Source: a virus. Taken from it: a stretch of 27,986 bases of DNA. The stretch is from the IMG/VR virus record IMGVR_UViG_3300036770_001400, positions 1 through 27,986 of that record; one strand, written 5' to 3'. The position numbers were made by a program, and so were the translations under genes. Positions 5,574 to 14,044 of the stretch are shown here, in pieces (within the stretch, counting starts at the first letter, position 1; every line of letters starts with the position of its first letter). Below the pieces are notes generated by a model. That model was not told the origin of the DNA. It saw only the letters and a list, made by a program, of their open reading frames with translations, and ran no database searches.

Positions 5574-7013
5574 ATGATAAAAAAGATCCTTGCGTTGGCC
5601 GTGGCTACAGCCTATTTGGCTGTAGCACCGATCCATACATTTGCGCAAACTACTAATACAAGTACACAAAGTACTACTGGTGGCACAACTACCAGTACAA
5701 CCACTCCTATCAATCAAGGTGGTTATGATAGTAAAACATTAGTAGATACTAACAGTACTAGCAATAGCACAAGTACGGTAACTACTAACAATAACACTAC
5801 AACTAATAATACTAGCACAAGCACTAGTACAGTAAACAGTACCAATACTAACACAAACACTTCAACATCAACTAACGTTAATACAAATAATAATATTCAA
5901 AGTGGTACGGTTACTAACATAAATCAGAATACCAATAATGGTACAATGACATATAACAACAATAATGTTAACAGTGGTACGGTAACATATAATAACAATA
6001 ATAACAACGTTCAAAGTGGTACAGTAACATATAATAACAACAACGTGAATAGCGGAACTCAAACATTTAATAACAACAATAATACTACTAGTACCAATAC
6101 TAATAATAACGTAATGAGCGGGTCTGTTACCTATACAAACAACAACGTTAATAGTGGTACAATGACATACAATAATAACAATGTTTCAACTGCGACTAAC
6201 ATTAATAAAAATGAAAATACAGGAACAATGACATATAACAATAATAATGTGTCAACTTCTACAAATATAAACAAAAACGAAAATACCGGCACTATGACTT
6301 ACAATAACAACAATGTAAGCACTAGTACTGCTACAAATAATAATACAAATACTAACATTAATACCGGTGACATGACCAATCGTAATATTAATACTAGTAC
6401 CAGTGTGAGCACAAATAATAACAATAATATTACTACCAGTACTAACAATAATATCAACACTGGTGACATGACCAATCGTAATATTAATACTAGTACTTCA
6501 ACTTCAAACAACGTGAACACCAATAACAACTCCAGCACAAGTAATAATACTAATGTAAACATTCAGCAGGGTGAAATGACCAATCGTAATATTAACGAAA
6601 CCACTGTTACACAAAAAGTTATTCAACCCCCACCAACTGCTATTGCACCTGCAATGATGAGTGCAGGTACTGACCTTTGCGTTACTGGTATAAGTGGAGC
6701 AACTCAAACTCAAATATTTGGTATGAGTTTTGGTTCTACTATGCGTGATGATAATTGTGAAAGATTAAAGTTAAGCAAGACTATGTACGACATGGGAATG
6801 AAAGTTGCAGCCGTTGCATTGATGTGCCAAGATGAACGTGTATTTAAGGCTATGGAAATGGCAGGTACACCTTGCCCATATATGGGTAAAATAGGTGAGC
6901 AAGCATCACAAGCATGGACCGACAATAAAAAAGAACGTCCTGATTCAAAGAAAGGTTTCTTTGGTAAACTTAGTGCATTATTCAGTAGTGACGATGAGAC
7001 AAGAGTACAATGA
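5574..7013 (+). CDS. Exported Asn/Thr-rich repeat protein
   Basis: A 479-residue protein with a Sec signal peptide (Lys3-Lys4, hydrophobic core to about 19, cleavage after TFA near residue 24). Residues about 25-110 are Thr/Ser/Asn-rich. Residues about 108-340 hold 12 repeats of the form x-G-[TSDE]-[VMQ]-T-[YFN]-x-N, with the Gly at 111, 123, 135, 148, 160, 182, 194, 216, 238, 264, 296 and 332. After a Pro-rich linker (about 350-358) comes a C-terminal domain of about 120 residues with four Cys (CVTG, NCERL, MCQDE, PCPYMG), suggesting disulfides in the periplasm. It ends in a basic and then acidic tail. It is first in a late operon and overlaps the next gene by 4 nt. Surface adhesin or fibril former are guesses; no characterised family is recognised. 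Confidence 0.82.
   Translation: MIKKILALAVATAYLAVAPIHTFAQTTNTSTQSTTGGTTTSTTTPINQGGYDSKTLVDTNSTSNSTSTVTTNNNTTTNNTSTSTSTVNSTNTNTNTSTSTNVNTNNNIQSGTVTNINQNTNNGTMTYNNNNVNSGTVTYNNNNNNVQSGTVTYNNNNVNSGTQTFNNNNNTTSTNTNNNVMSGSVTYTNNNVNSGTMTYNNNNVSTATNINKNENTGTMTYNNNNVSTSTNINKNENTGTMTYNNNNVSTSTATNNNTNTNINTGDMTNRNINTSTSVSTNNNNNITTSTNNNINTGDMTNRNINTSTSTSNNVNTNNNSSTSNNTNVNIQQGEMTNRNINETTVTQKVIQPPPTAIAPAMMSAGTDLCVTGISGATQTQIFGMSFGSTMRDDNCERLKLSKTMYDMGMKVAAVALMCQDERVFKAMEMAGTPCPYMGKIGEQASQAWTDNKKERPDSKKGFFGKLSALFSSDDETRVQ
5895..6596 (+). repeat. Coding repeat array (12 degenerate Asn-rich units)
   Basis: The DNA shows recurring units built around agtggtac-[ga]-gtaacatataataac and later accggtgacatgaccaatcg-type units, spaced irregularly by 36-96 nt. 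The units keep the reading frame and differ mainly at synonymous and spacer positions. Three subfamilies are visible: SGTVTYNN, TGTMTYNN and TGDMTNRN, in that order, which suggests serial local duplication. Confidence 0.75.
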
Positions 7014-8911
7014 AATATCTTATCATATTATTGCTAAGTTTATATAGTGGGTTTGTTAGTGCGCAAAATGTAACCTCACTGGATCCTACGCAGGTGTATA
7101 ATACTAATAACATTGTTAACATTGGTACTACCCCTACCTCAACTACTAGTACATGGCAAAATTTAGGACTAGTGAATCAGGGGTTGCCATGTTGGGCACC
7201 TGAAGATGGATTTAAAGGTGCTTATTGCGGACCTCTTCCGTACTATAATCAAGGCTCATTTAATTTCAGTTATGGATTAACAGATGTTTATCAAATAGCA
7301 AACATAGCAGCCGCACTTCCAAATTTAGGTACAGGATTGCGTGTCAATGGCTACAACTATAGTTTTACGGCAAAGAACGGCAACGGTTGGGATAACGGAC
7401 AAATTGATTATCTATCAGCATATGTCAATTTTTATGGCAGCGATGGCAAATCTGTAAGATATGATTATTACGATTTAACTTATAAATTTGATTGGTCTAA
7501 TTTTAATTTTAGTAAGACATTTGATACACCCTATGCAAGTAAAGATTTAAGCACGGTTCAATATGGATTTGTAGGCGGTGATAGTAATGGTTGGGCCGGC
7601 CCATACGGACCCGAAATTATCAATGTTAGTTTTAGTTTGAAATATAGTGTTGATCCTTGCTATACAAATGTATTGTATAGCCCAACCTGCCCTGGATATT
7701 TAGAAGCACTTAATAAATTGACTGCTACGACACCTATAGAACCAACTGCAACTACTCAACCATCTATGAATGAACCAATATCTGTGTCATCAACTACAGA
7801 AACTAGCAAATCTACTGCGAGTACCAGTATAGTTCAAGTTCCAATATTAACAAATCAACAACCAAATATTGTTTCTAGTTCATCAGTTGAAACGAAAGTT
7901 ACTAGTTCAACAAACACAGGTCCTTCTTTATCCACTGTATTATCAATGATTAAATCTAATCAAGCAAAAGAACAGAGCATTGCTCAAAATGCTGTAAATC
8001 AAGCCAATCAAGTAGCACAAATGGCAATAACTGAGACAGAAAAAATTGCCTTATCAGTTGCTACAACTAGTTCTATACAAAGTACAGAGATTGCTAATGA
8101 ATCAATTTTTAAAATAGAAATTAAAAAAGATAATAAGATAACCACATCTAATAGCATTTTAGATTTATTTGCACTGCCTACAACAAACTCATTAAATGTT
8201 AATAATATTCTTATGCCACAAAATAAAGTTACACAGCAGACAACTTTACCAACTAATCAGTTAGGATTACCAATCAATCAGTCTATTATTGTAGTAGGTA
8301 AAGAAAATGTACCGTCATCATTGTACTCTTTGGTACCCATGCAATCTAACAATTTTTCAACTACACCATATGTTTCAATAAAACCTGAAGCAAACGTACA
8401 GTCTAATAGTCAACAACTTCAAGAAACAGCGTCAATGGTATCATTGAAACCACCGGTAGAATTATCATTAAGTATTCAAACTACTAATCAAGTAACACAA
8501 GAAATAATCACATCGCAGCAAACTAAACCAATGGTAAATTTATCATCTACCCAACATGTAGAAGTTTCTAATACATCAAATTCATTATTTGCAAAAAGAG
8601 GTGATCCATTATCAGACTATATTGAACAAAATAATATTTTAGTTGCAATGGTTCAACCTGAAATGAAAACTTCAACTGTAAAAACAAATGTACAAGATAA
8701 CGAATTAGCAGGTGGTGTAAGAATAGAAAGAATTGCAGTCAACCCTGCAGGATTCAATGTTTACACTACTACTGTGTTAAAAGATATAGCATTTTATGCA
8801 CCAAAAGAGATTTATAGAAACCAAAAAACAATTGACAATACTAGAGCATTACGTCAATTGAGTTCAGACAAGTTGCACCAAGAAATGGTAGAGCAACAAT
8901 ATAGGAGATAA
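7010..8911 (+). CDS. Large exported protein with N-terminal globular domain and Ser/Thr/Gln-rich tail
   Basis: A 633-residue protein with a signal peptide (hydrophobic 4-14, cleavage after VSA near residue 18). Residues about 20-235 look globular and beta-rich, with many aromatic and Gly residues and Cys at PCWAPEDGFKGAYC and DPCYTNVLYSPTC, pairs that could form disulfides. Residues about 236-540 are low complexity in Ser, Thr, Gln and Asn. The last 90 residues (from about GDPLSDYIEQNN) look folded again. It overlaps the repeat protein by 4 nt and is followed 2 nt later by a membrane coiled-coil protein, so the three are one operon under the 5528 late promoter. No enzyme motif is seen. Cell-surface or envelope action late in infection is inferred. 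Confidence 0.8.
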   Translation: MKYLIILLLSLYSGFVSAQNVTSLDPTQVYNTNNIVNIGTTPTSTTSTWQNLGLVNQGLPCWAPEDGFKGAYCGPLPYYNQGSFNFSYGLTDVYQIANIAAALPNLGTGLRVNGYNYSFTAKNGNGWDNGQIDYLSAYVNFYGSDGKSVRYDYYDLTYKFDWSNFNFSKTFDTPYASKDLSTVQYGFVGGDSNGWAGPYGPEIINVSFSLKYSVDPCYTNVLYSPTCPGYLEALNKLTATTPIEPTATTQPSMNEPISVSSTTETSKSTASTSIVQVPILTNQQPNIVSSSSVETKVTSSTNTGPSLSTVLSMIKSNQAKEQSIAQNAVNQANQVAQMAITETEKIALSVATTSSIQSTEIANESIFKIEIKKDNKITTSNSILDLFALPTTNSLNVNNILMPQNKVTQQTTLPTNQLGLPINQSIIVVGKENVPSSLYSLVPMQSNNFSTTPYVSIKPEANVQSNSQQLQETASMVSLKPPVELSLSIQTTNQVTQEIITSQQTKPMVNLSSTQHVEVSNTSNSLFAKRGDPLSDYIEQNNILVAMVQPEMKTSTVKTNVQDNELAGGVRIERIAVNPAGFNVYTTTVLKDIAFYAPKEIYRNQKTIDNTRALRQLSSDKLHQEMVEQQYRR

Positions 8912-8913
8912 AA

Positions 8914-9501
8914 ATGTCAGAAGAAAAAGTAGACTTAAACAAAAAAGTAGACGAACTAGAAGCGGCTGCTAAGAAGTATGCAAGCAAAGATACTGTCATT
9001 AGTATCGGTGGCTATGAATTTACACCTGCTAAACTTATGGTAGCGGCAACAATCGTTTCGAGTTTATTAGGTGGATTATACGGTGCTTTTGAAGTTTATA
9101 AAGACTACATGAGCATGAAAGATAAGATTGCCAAATATGTAAGTCCAGATTTGTCACAATTTGACAAACGTTTAGCGGTCATTGAAGAAACCAATCAAAA
9201 GACCGGTGATTATACACGTGATATTAAAAATGATTTAAAAAATGATATCCGCAGACTTGAAAGTGTTGTTGAAGGAGTAGAGCGTAGTGCAAAGCAAAGC
9301 CAACGTGAAACTGATGTAGCAATTAAGGATGCTCAGTCTGAGATGAGATCCGTTAGAAAAGATATGGATGCCAATATGAGAACTGTAGACAATTCTATAA
9401 AGGCAAACCAACGTGAATTGGATGCTCAATTAAAGGCAGTCAAAAAAGAAGTTGATGATAAGATTAAGAAAGCAATGGATAACCCATTAGCCAATAGATA
9501 A
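8914..9501 (+). CDS. Membrane-anchored coiled-coil protein
   Basis: A 195-residue protein without a cleavable signal. Residues 1-35 are charged, residues about 39-60 form one membrane segment (KLMVAATIVSSLLGGLYGAF), and residues about 70-190 are a long charged coiled coil rich in Asp, Lys and Glu. The layout would put a coil of roughly 120 residues on one side of the inner membrane. Spanin-like or envelope-linking roles could be imagined, but no lipobox or partner is seen. It is the last gene of the late operon and ends 1 nt before the convergent methyltransferase gene. Function unknown. Confidence 0.78.
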   Translation: MSEEKVDLNKKVDELEAAAKKYASKDTVISIGGYEFTPAKLMVAATIVSSLLGGLYGAFEVYKDYMSMKDKIAKYVSPDLSQFDKRLAVIEETNQKTGDYTRDIKNDLKNDIRRLESVVEGVERSAKQSQRETDVAIKDAQSEMRSVRKDMDANMRTVDNSIKANQRELDAQLKAVKKEVDDKIKKAMDNPLANR

Positions 9502-9502
9502 A

Positions 9503-10237
9503 TTATACTTTACTATAAACAAAGTATAGTCTATTGTTTGCATCTTTCTTAAATGTATCTAACGTTAGATTAAACTTCTTAGCAAATTCGTGTGCTATTT
9601 CAAAGGACCATGGGAACACATCAACCCATGGTCCCTTTTCATGTTGAATACCAGGATTGACTCTAAAGAACATTTTACCTTTAGGTGCTAACATTTTAAC
9701 ACAGTTAGCCAATCGTTGTTCAATATCCTCTTTACTATTAAAGTTAATAGAACCTAATGCCATGATAGCATCGAAACTTTCTTCTACGGCTGCATACTCA
9801 AGTATATCAACTTGATAATCAGCACAATTATTGTATGGATCAATTCCTATTAAATTAGGGATTCTGTCTTTAAACTGATTGTATCCACAACCCACATCAA
9901 GTACAGCCTTAGGGTTCATTTTGTTAATTTCTTCAACTAATTGCCAACCCGTATAACTATACTTTTCAGTACTGGGTTTCCATATTTCACCAAAGAATCT
10001 TCCTGAATATCTAATGTCAAAGTCATCTACTATGTCCTTAACAGTACCTTTAAACTCACTACTCAAGTCTAGCATAGATTCAATTTTCTGTTTAAATTTA
10101 TCAAATCTAGCAGGAGTCCATGGAAGTTGCTTTACTACAGTAAATTCGTTGATATCATTGTAAATTGTTTGGTACTTAGGCAATTTAAATGCATCAAGCA
10201 AATTTTCTATCATAAGTTTATAAATTTTAGTGTTCAT
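9503..10237 (-). CDS. Class I SAM-dependent methyltransferase
   Basis: A 244-residue protein with methyltransferase motif I VLDVGCG (112-118), the acidic residue ending strand 2 in GIDPY (D133), and a motif IV-like FDAIMALGSINF (155-166). The N-terminal 100 residues are helical and specific to this protein, perhaps for substrate recognition. The motif IV lacks the DPPY or NPPF of DNA amino-methyltransferases, so a small-molecule, sugar or protein substrate is more likely. It is one of only two minus-strand genes in the window, placed between two late operons, which suggests independent acquisition. Target unknown. Confidence 0.82.
   Translation of the reverse strand: MNTKIYKLMIENLLDAFKLPKYQTIYNDINEFTVVKQLPWTPARFDKFKQKIESMLDLSSEFKGTVKDIVDDFDIRYSGRFFGEIWKPSTEKYSYTGWQLVEEINKMNPKAVLDVGCGYNQFKDRIPNLIGIDPYNNCADYQVDILEYAAVEESFDAIMALGSINFNSKEDIEQRLANCVKMLAPKGKMFFRVNPGIQHEKGPWVDVFPWSFEIAHEFAKKFNLTLDTFKKDANNRLYFVYSKV
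9504..9528. terminator. Possible bidirectional terminator between convergent genes
   Basis: TATACTTT (9504-9511) and AAAGTATA (9521-9528) are perfect 8-bp arms around a 9-base loop, located exactly where the late operon and the minus-strand methyltransferase meet. The arms carry their own T and A runs, so the hairpin could act on both strands. It is AT-rich and lies within the 3' end of the methyltransferase, so the call is modest. Confidence 0.45.
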
Positions 10238-10277
10238 AATAATTTTCTCAAGATTTTAAAAATTTTTATCCATATGG

Positions 10278-10285
10278 GATAAATA
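10278..10285 (+). promoter_or_regulatory. Late-type promoter of the transporter operon
   Basis: GATAAATA differs from the T4 late element TATAAATA by one base. The start of transcription would be near 10291, 18 nt before the TctA ATG. The same octamer lies at exactly the same distance from the gene at 14736, which supports its being functional. Confidence 0.55.
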
Positions 10286-10308
10286 TCTACTCAATACTAT
10301 TACTTATC

Positions 10309-11760
10309 ATGGAATACATCGCTTCATTAATTTTAGGCACACTTTATGGGTTTTTGTTTGGTATTATACCCGTAGCAGGCGCCGGCGTAGGACTAATAAC
10401 AATATTTGGATTTTTGGATACATTTCGTACAGAACCATATGCGTTAGTAGTATTCACTACCTCATTAGTTGTAGCAGCCACAATAGGCGACAGTTTTGCT
10501 AGTGTGGTTATGAATATTCCCGGGGCTAGTGGCAGTGCCGCAACAATGGTAGACGGGTTCCCCATGACTAAGCGTGGTGAGGCTGCAAGAGCATTAGGAG
10601 CCGCATTAAGCACTAGCACAGTCAATGGTGTTATTTGGGGAATATTAGTGTTTTTATTTTTGCCCATGTATGCAGGATTAATCCTTAAATTTGGGATACC
10701 TGAAATTTTAGCATTTTTAGCATTGGCATTCGCTAGTGTTTGTTTTATTAATAATAAGTATTGGTTCAGAGGTATACTAGCATTAGCATTGGGTATATTT
10801 TTAGGGCTAGTAGGACAAAACCCAATCACAGGTGCAGAGCGTTGGACATTTGGTTGGGACTATCTAGGTGGTGGTATACAACTTGCTCCTTTACTTGCTG
10901 GCGTATTAGCCATACCTGAATTATTAGAAGCATATCAGAATAGACATACGCAAGAACGAGTACAGAATATTAAAACTGAATGGCAGCAAATATGGCAAGG
11001 TTTTGTTGACAGTTGGAAACACAGATGGGACGGGTTACGAGGTGGATTCATTGGTGCTATAGTAGGTGTCATACCGGGTATAGGTGGTAGTGTTGCTGAT
11101 TGGTTAGCATATGGACAAACAGTTGCACTTAATAAGAATGAAAAGATCGCATTTGGCGATGGTAATGTTAAGGGTGTTATAGGTTGCGAAGGTGCAAATA
11201 ATGCGCAAAAAGCGACAAGTTATGTACCAACTGTATTGTTTGGTATACCCGGTGCGCCTTTTGAGGCTATCATTATAGCATTGTTTTTACTAGTAGGTAT
11301 TGAACTTGGTTCTCCGTCGCTATTAAATGACTTATCGTTCTTTGATAATCTTGCTAGTAGTTACATGTACAGTCTATTATTAAGTTTTGTATTAGGATTA
11401 TTTTTTATACGTTATGCAGTACAGATAACTAACTTACCCTTCAGTTATTATTTTTGGCCTGTATTAGGATTACTAGTTTGGAGTAGTGTACAATATACGG
11501 GCTATTGGGAAGATTATGTTTTCTTTATTATGTGTTGTGTGTTTGGTCTTGCGTTACGTAAGTACAAGTTTAGCAGGGCAGCACTTGTTATAGGATATGT
11601 ATTAGCAGATAGACTAGAAGGTACTTTCTTGCAATACGAAAAGTTATATGATTTCATTGATATTTTTACAAGACCTATCAGTGGATCATTAATGGCTCTG
11701 ACGTTCGTAGCCATTATATACGGCGTATTTTTCAACAAAACGAGGATAAAATATGTTTAA
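10309..11760 (+). CDS. tctA: TctA-type permease of a tripartite tricarboxylate transporter
   Basis: A 483-residue polytopic inner-membrane protein with the two conserved halves of TctA. In the first half, a Gly-rich loop (GIIPVAGAGVG, about 18-28) is followed by MNIPGASGSAATMVDGFP (about 68-85). In the second half, GVIPGIGGSVADWLAYG (about 256-272) is followed by GCEGANNAQKATSYVP (about 288-303) and FGIPGAPFEAI. Around 10-12 membrane segments are apparent. TctA forms the channel of a secondary transporter that takes up citrate or other carboxylates delivered by a TctC binding protein. The small TctB subunit is not encoded nearby. The start has no Shine-Dalgarno sequence. It overlaps the next gene by 8 nt. 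A transporter core in a T4-like phage is very unusual; substrate unknown. Confidence 0.9.
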   Translation: MEYIASLILGTLYGFLFGIIPVAGAGVGLITIFGFLDTFRTEPYALVVFTTSLVVAATIGDSFASVVMNIPGASGSAATMVDGFPMTKRGEAARALGAALSTSTVNGVIWGILVFLFLPMYAGLILKFGIPEILAFLALAFASVCFINNKYWFRGILALALGIFLGLVGQNPITGAERWTFGWDYLGGGIQLAPLLAGVLAIPELLEAYQNRHTQERVQNIKTEWQQIWQGFVDSWKHRWDGLRGGFIGAIVGVIPGIGGSVADWLAYGQTVALNKNEKIAFGDGNVKGVIGCEGANNAQKATSYVPTVLFGIPGAPFEAIIIALFLLVGIELGSPSLLNDLSFFDNLASSYMYSLLLSFVLGLFFIRYAVQITNLPFSYYFWPVLGLLVWSSVQYTGYWEDYVFFIMCCVFGLALRKYKFSRAALVIGYVLADRLEGTFLQYEKLYDFIDIFTRPISGSLMALTFVAIIYGVFFNKTRIKYV

Positions 11761-12310
11761 GAAGATGATAGCAATTTTAGCAATTATGATTGCAGGTACA
11801 TCAGCATATGCTGAAGATAAGATTGAGTTAGGTTATCGATTTGACGACCAACGTAATACTACCAATGACCAATATGCTTTGACAGTAGATTGGCAGACTA
11901 AAATCAATAGTAATTTTAGTTGGGGTTTAGGATTTAGAAATACTGAGCGTGAACAAGATAGCCGGGTCACCAATCGTTATATGGTTAAATTAAACTATGA
12001 TTACAATATGCTTTATGTTAACACTGCTGTAGGACAAAAACATCAAAGTTTAAAACCTAGTACAGATTTTTGGCAAGCAGAAGCCGGAATCAAATATAAG
12101 GTAAGTGATAACGTTCAAGTTAAAGTAGGCTATGCATACCGTGAAGGGTTTGGTGGCAAAGATGTAGACTATCATGAGGGTCCTAGAGTTGCTGTCAAGT
12201 ACAAACTAGATCCACGTTGGGCAGTCAATGTCAAGTACGATTACTTTGATTTTGGTAATGGCGTAAAACGTGATCGTTATGGCATTTCAATCGAAAAGAG
12301 ATTATTCTAA
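11753..12310 (+). CDS. Small outer-membrane beta-barrel protein
   Basis: A 185-residue protein with a Sec signal peptide (Lys3-Lys4, cleavage after AYA near residue 20). The mature part alternates hydrophobic and polar residues in about eight predicted strands (for example YALTVDWQTKI, FSWGLGFRNTE, AVKYKLDP), and the protein ends in Phe (IEKRLF), the classical outer-membrane barrel insertion signal. GAGGA lies 6 nt before its ATG. It sits between a TctA permease and a TctC binding protein, so it may act as the pore or receptor that admits the same substrate through the outer membrane. It could instead be a surface-masking barrel that excludes other phages. Confidence 0.78.
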   Translation: MFKKMIAILAIMIAGTSAYAEDKIELGYRFDDQRNTTNDQYALTVDWQTKINSNFSWGLGFRNTEREQDSRVTNRYMVKLNYDYNMLYVNTAVGQKHQSLKPSTDFWQAEAGIKYKVSDNVQVKVGYAYREGFGGKDVDYHEGPRVAVKYKLDPRWAVNVKYDYFDFGNGVKRDRYGISIEKRLF

Positions 12311-12320
12311 GGAGAACTAA

Positions 12321-13376
12321 ATGAAGAAGTTACTAGCATTATTTGTAATGATGTTTGCCGCTTCTTCCGCTTTTGCGGACTATCGTTTGATAGTCCCGCA
12401 ATCAGTGGGAGGTGGAACTGATGTATGGGCAAGAATCGTAGCAAAAGAACTTGAAAAGAAGTTAGGTGAGAAGGTAGTTATCGAAAACATTCCTGGCATC
12501 AATGACATACCCGGGTTTAATAAGTTTCATAATGAATTACGCAAAGACCCCAAAACAATTATGGTTGCACATGGTGGCAACGCAGAGAGTTTCTTAATAC
12601 ATAAGGTAGATTATAATTATCGTGATTATGCTCCTGTTGGATTACAGAACTTAACGATTGTAGTTGGGCGCAGATCAGATAGTGATCCATTCAAAGAAGT
12701 AAGATTTAGCGCAGGGTCAGGTATGAATCCTGATCTTATGGCTATAACTATGCTTGTATGTGGACCATTAAAAACAGTAAAAGACTATCAAAACTGTTTT
12801 AATAGCAAAGTAATCTATGTTGCTGGTATGAAGGGCAATGAACGTAGACTTGCATATATGCGAGGAGAACTTAACGTTACCCGTGAAACAACTGCTGCCT
12901 ATTTTAAGCATCCTAAGCAATTAAAAGAAAACGTTGACTGGTTTGCACAAGGTGTATTAGATTTAAACACAGGGAGAATAGTTGCTGATGCAAACTTTTC
13001 CGGTGTACACTTTAACGAAGTTTACCGCAAAAAATGGGGAGTGGAACCTTCAGGTGAATTTTATGATGCATATCTACTAATAAAGAATTATAGAGATGTG
13101 TTGCAAAAATCACTGTGGGTAGATAAGAACAACCCTAATAGAGATAAACTTGTTAAGGCAATGCGTGATATGTCTAAAGATCCCGAAAGTATTGCTGCAA
13201 TCGAAAAAGATACAGGTAAGTACGAGTGGGTAATAGGTGATGATGTAAATAAGGCAATGAATGCATTAGAAAAAATGACTACAAAGAAAGCACTTAAAGA
13301 TTTAGTTTGGTGGACCAGTGTAGTTGTTAAGCAAGATGCATATTACAAAGAAGAAATTGCAATAAAGGCTAAATGA
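12321..13376 (+). CDS. tctC: Periplasmic BUG/TctC-family substrate-binding protein
   Basis: A 351-residue protein with a Sec signal peptide (cleavage after AFA near residue 19). The mature N-terminus RLIVPQSVGGGTDVWARIV (22-40) is the classic first ligand loop of BUG proteins, and VVIENIPG (52-59) follows, although the usual PGAGG is replaced by PGINDIPG. A second ligand loop is probably FSAGSGMNPDL (about 129-139), and two Cys about 13 residues apart may form a disulfide. BUG proteins bind carboxylates such as citrate or glutamate and pass them to TctA. A strong TAAGGAG precedes the start. It overlaps the next gene by 4 nt. Family call is strong; ligand unknown. Confidence 0.88.
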   Translation: MKKLLALFVMMFAASSAFADYRLIVPQSVGGGTDVWARIVAKELEKKLGEKVVIENIPGINDIPGFNKFHNELRKDPKTIMVAHGGNAESFLIHKVDYNYRDYAPVGLQNLTIVVGRRSDSDPFKEVRFSAGSGMNPDLMAITMLVCGPLKTVKDYQNCFNSKVIYVAGMKGNERRLAYMRGELNVTRETTAAYFKHPKQLKENVDWFAQGVLDLNTGRIVADANFSGVHFNEVYRKKWGVEPSGEFYDAYLLIKNYRDVLQKSLWVDKNNPNRDKLVKAMRDMSKDPESIAAIEKDTGKYEWVIGDDVNKAMNALEKMTTKKALKDLVWWTSVVVKQDAYYKEEIAIKAK

Positions 13377-14044
13377 TGAAATATATTTTCGTAGCAGGCG
13401 CTCCTGGCTCTAAGTGGAGTAGCGTAGTAAAAAACATTTATTATAGTCCAAGTATTGACAGGAGTGATTACAGCGACGAAAGAACATACCACCATGATGC
13501 AGACGGAGGAGTAATGCACCTTATGCATCTTGGTGCGTATTTTGATCCTGGTATGGAGTTCGAACTTCCAGAAAGTATGTCAACATTAACTAAGAAACAG
13601 GCAGAAGAGTTATTTGACAAACCTTTCAGTGGTACAGGTGTTAGAATCATTAAAAGTCATATCTTTAGTTATTATGAAAACATACTGTATCTTAAAGAAT
13701 TATGGCCAGAATGCCCTATTATATTAGTACATCGTAGCAATGATAGTTGTTTAGGATGGTGGGTACGCTGTGGTCATTTTAATATCACTTACCCAAAATA
13801 TGATAAATATTATGTGGATCTAAGAACTATGTCTAAAATTATTGACCGTCAAAATGAAGGTATATTGCAGGCATGGAACGCTAAGATAGGAACTCTACCA
13901 TCATTTGATAATACTTTCACTATGAAGGGCGGGTTGATTACGTTTAATAATATAGAGACTGCTGGATTCTGTAGGATACAACCTCCTCCAGAGCAGTACA
14001 AACAAGACTATACTATTAAAGATATTAATGTAAAGGTGATATAA
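13373..14044 (+). CDS. Sulfotransferase-like P-loop protein
   Basis: A 223-residue cytoplasmic protein. The N-terminus YIFVAGAPGSKWSSVV (4-19) resembles the phosphosulfate-binding loop of sulfotransferases, and RIIKSH followed by CPIILVHRSNDSCLGWW resembles the second (3'-phosphate) binding region. The same arrangement could also mean a P-loop kinase, since G9-x2-G12-x-K14-x-S16 is near a Walker A motif. Two ATG codons stand in tandem (13373 and 13376); either may be used. It overlaps TctC by 4 nt and the following oxygenase-like gene by 1 nt, so it belongs to the transporter operon. The substrate cannot be deduced. Confidence 0.62.
   Translation: MMKYIFVAGAPGSKWSSVVKNIYYSPSIDRSDYSDERTYHHDADGGVMHLMHLGAYFDPGMEFELPESMSTLTKKQAEELFDKPFSGTGVRIIKSHIFSYYENILYLKELWPECPIILVHRSNDSCLGWWVRCGHFNITYPKYDKYYVDLRTMSKIIDRQNEGILQAWNAKIGTLPSFDNTFTMKGGLITFNNIETAGFCRIQPPPEQYKQDYTIKDINVKVI

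Noticed and set aside
5868-6562. Long hydrophobic minus-strand frames opposite the Asn-rich repeats
   Set aside because: They are mirror translations of AAT/AAC and ACT repeats; they have no ribosome site and no recognisable domain, and the plus strand has signal peptide, repeats and a folded C-terminus.
5895-6596. CRISPR-like repeat array
   Set aside because: The repeats are in frame, degenerate, of uneven spacing and encode a regular protein motif; no cas genes are near.
9503-10237. DNA adenine or cytosine methyltransferase
   Set aside because: Motif IV is not DPPY/NPPF and there is no PC motif, so only a generic SAM methyltransferase can be supported.
10238-10308. Sigma-70 promoter for the minus-strand methyltransferase
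   Set aside because: TTGAGT with a GATAAA-type -10 at 18 bp is only a 4-of-6 match at each hexamer in AT-rich sequence.
10344-10829. 161-codon minus-strand frame inside tctA
   Set aside because: It is antisense to conserved TctA motifs, has no ribosome site and no recognisable domain.
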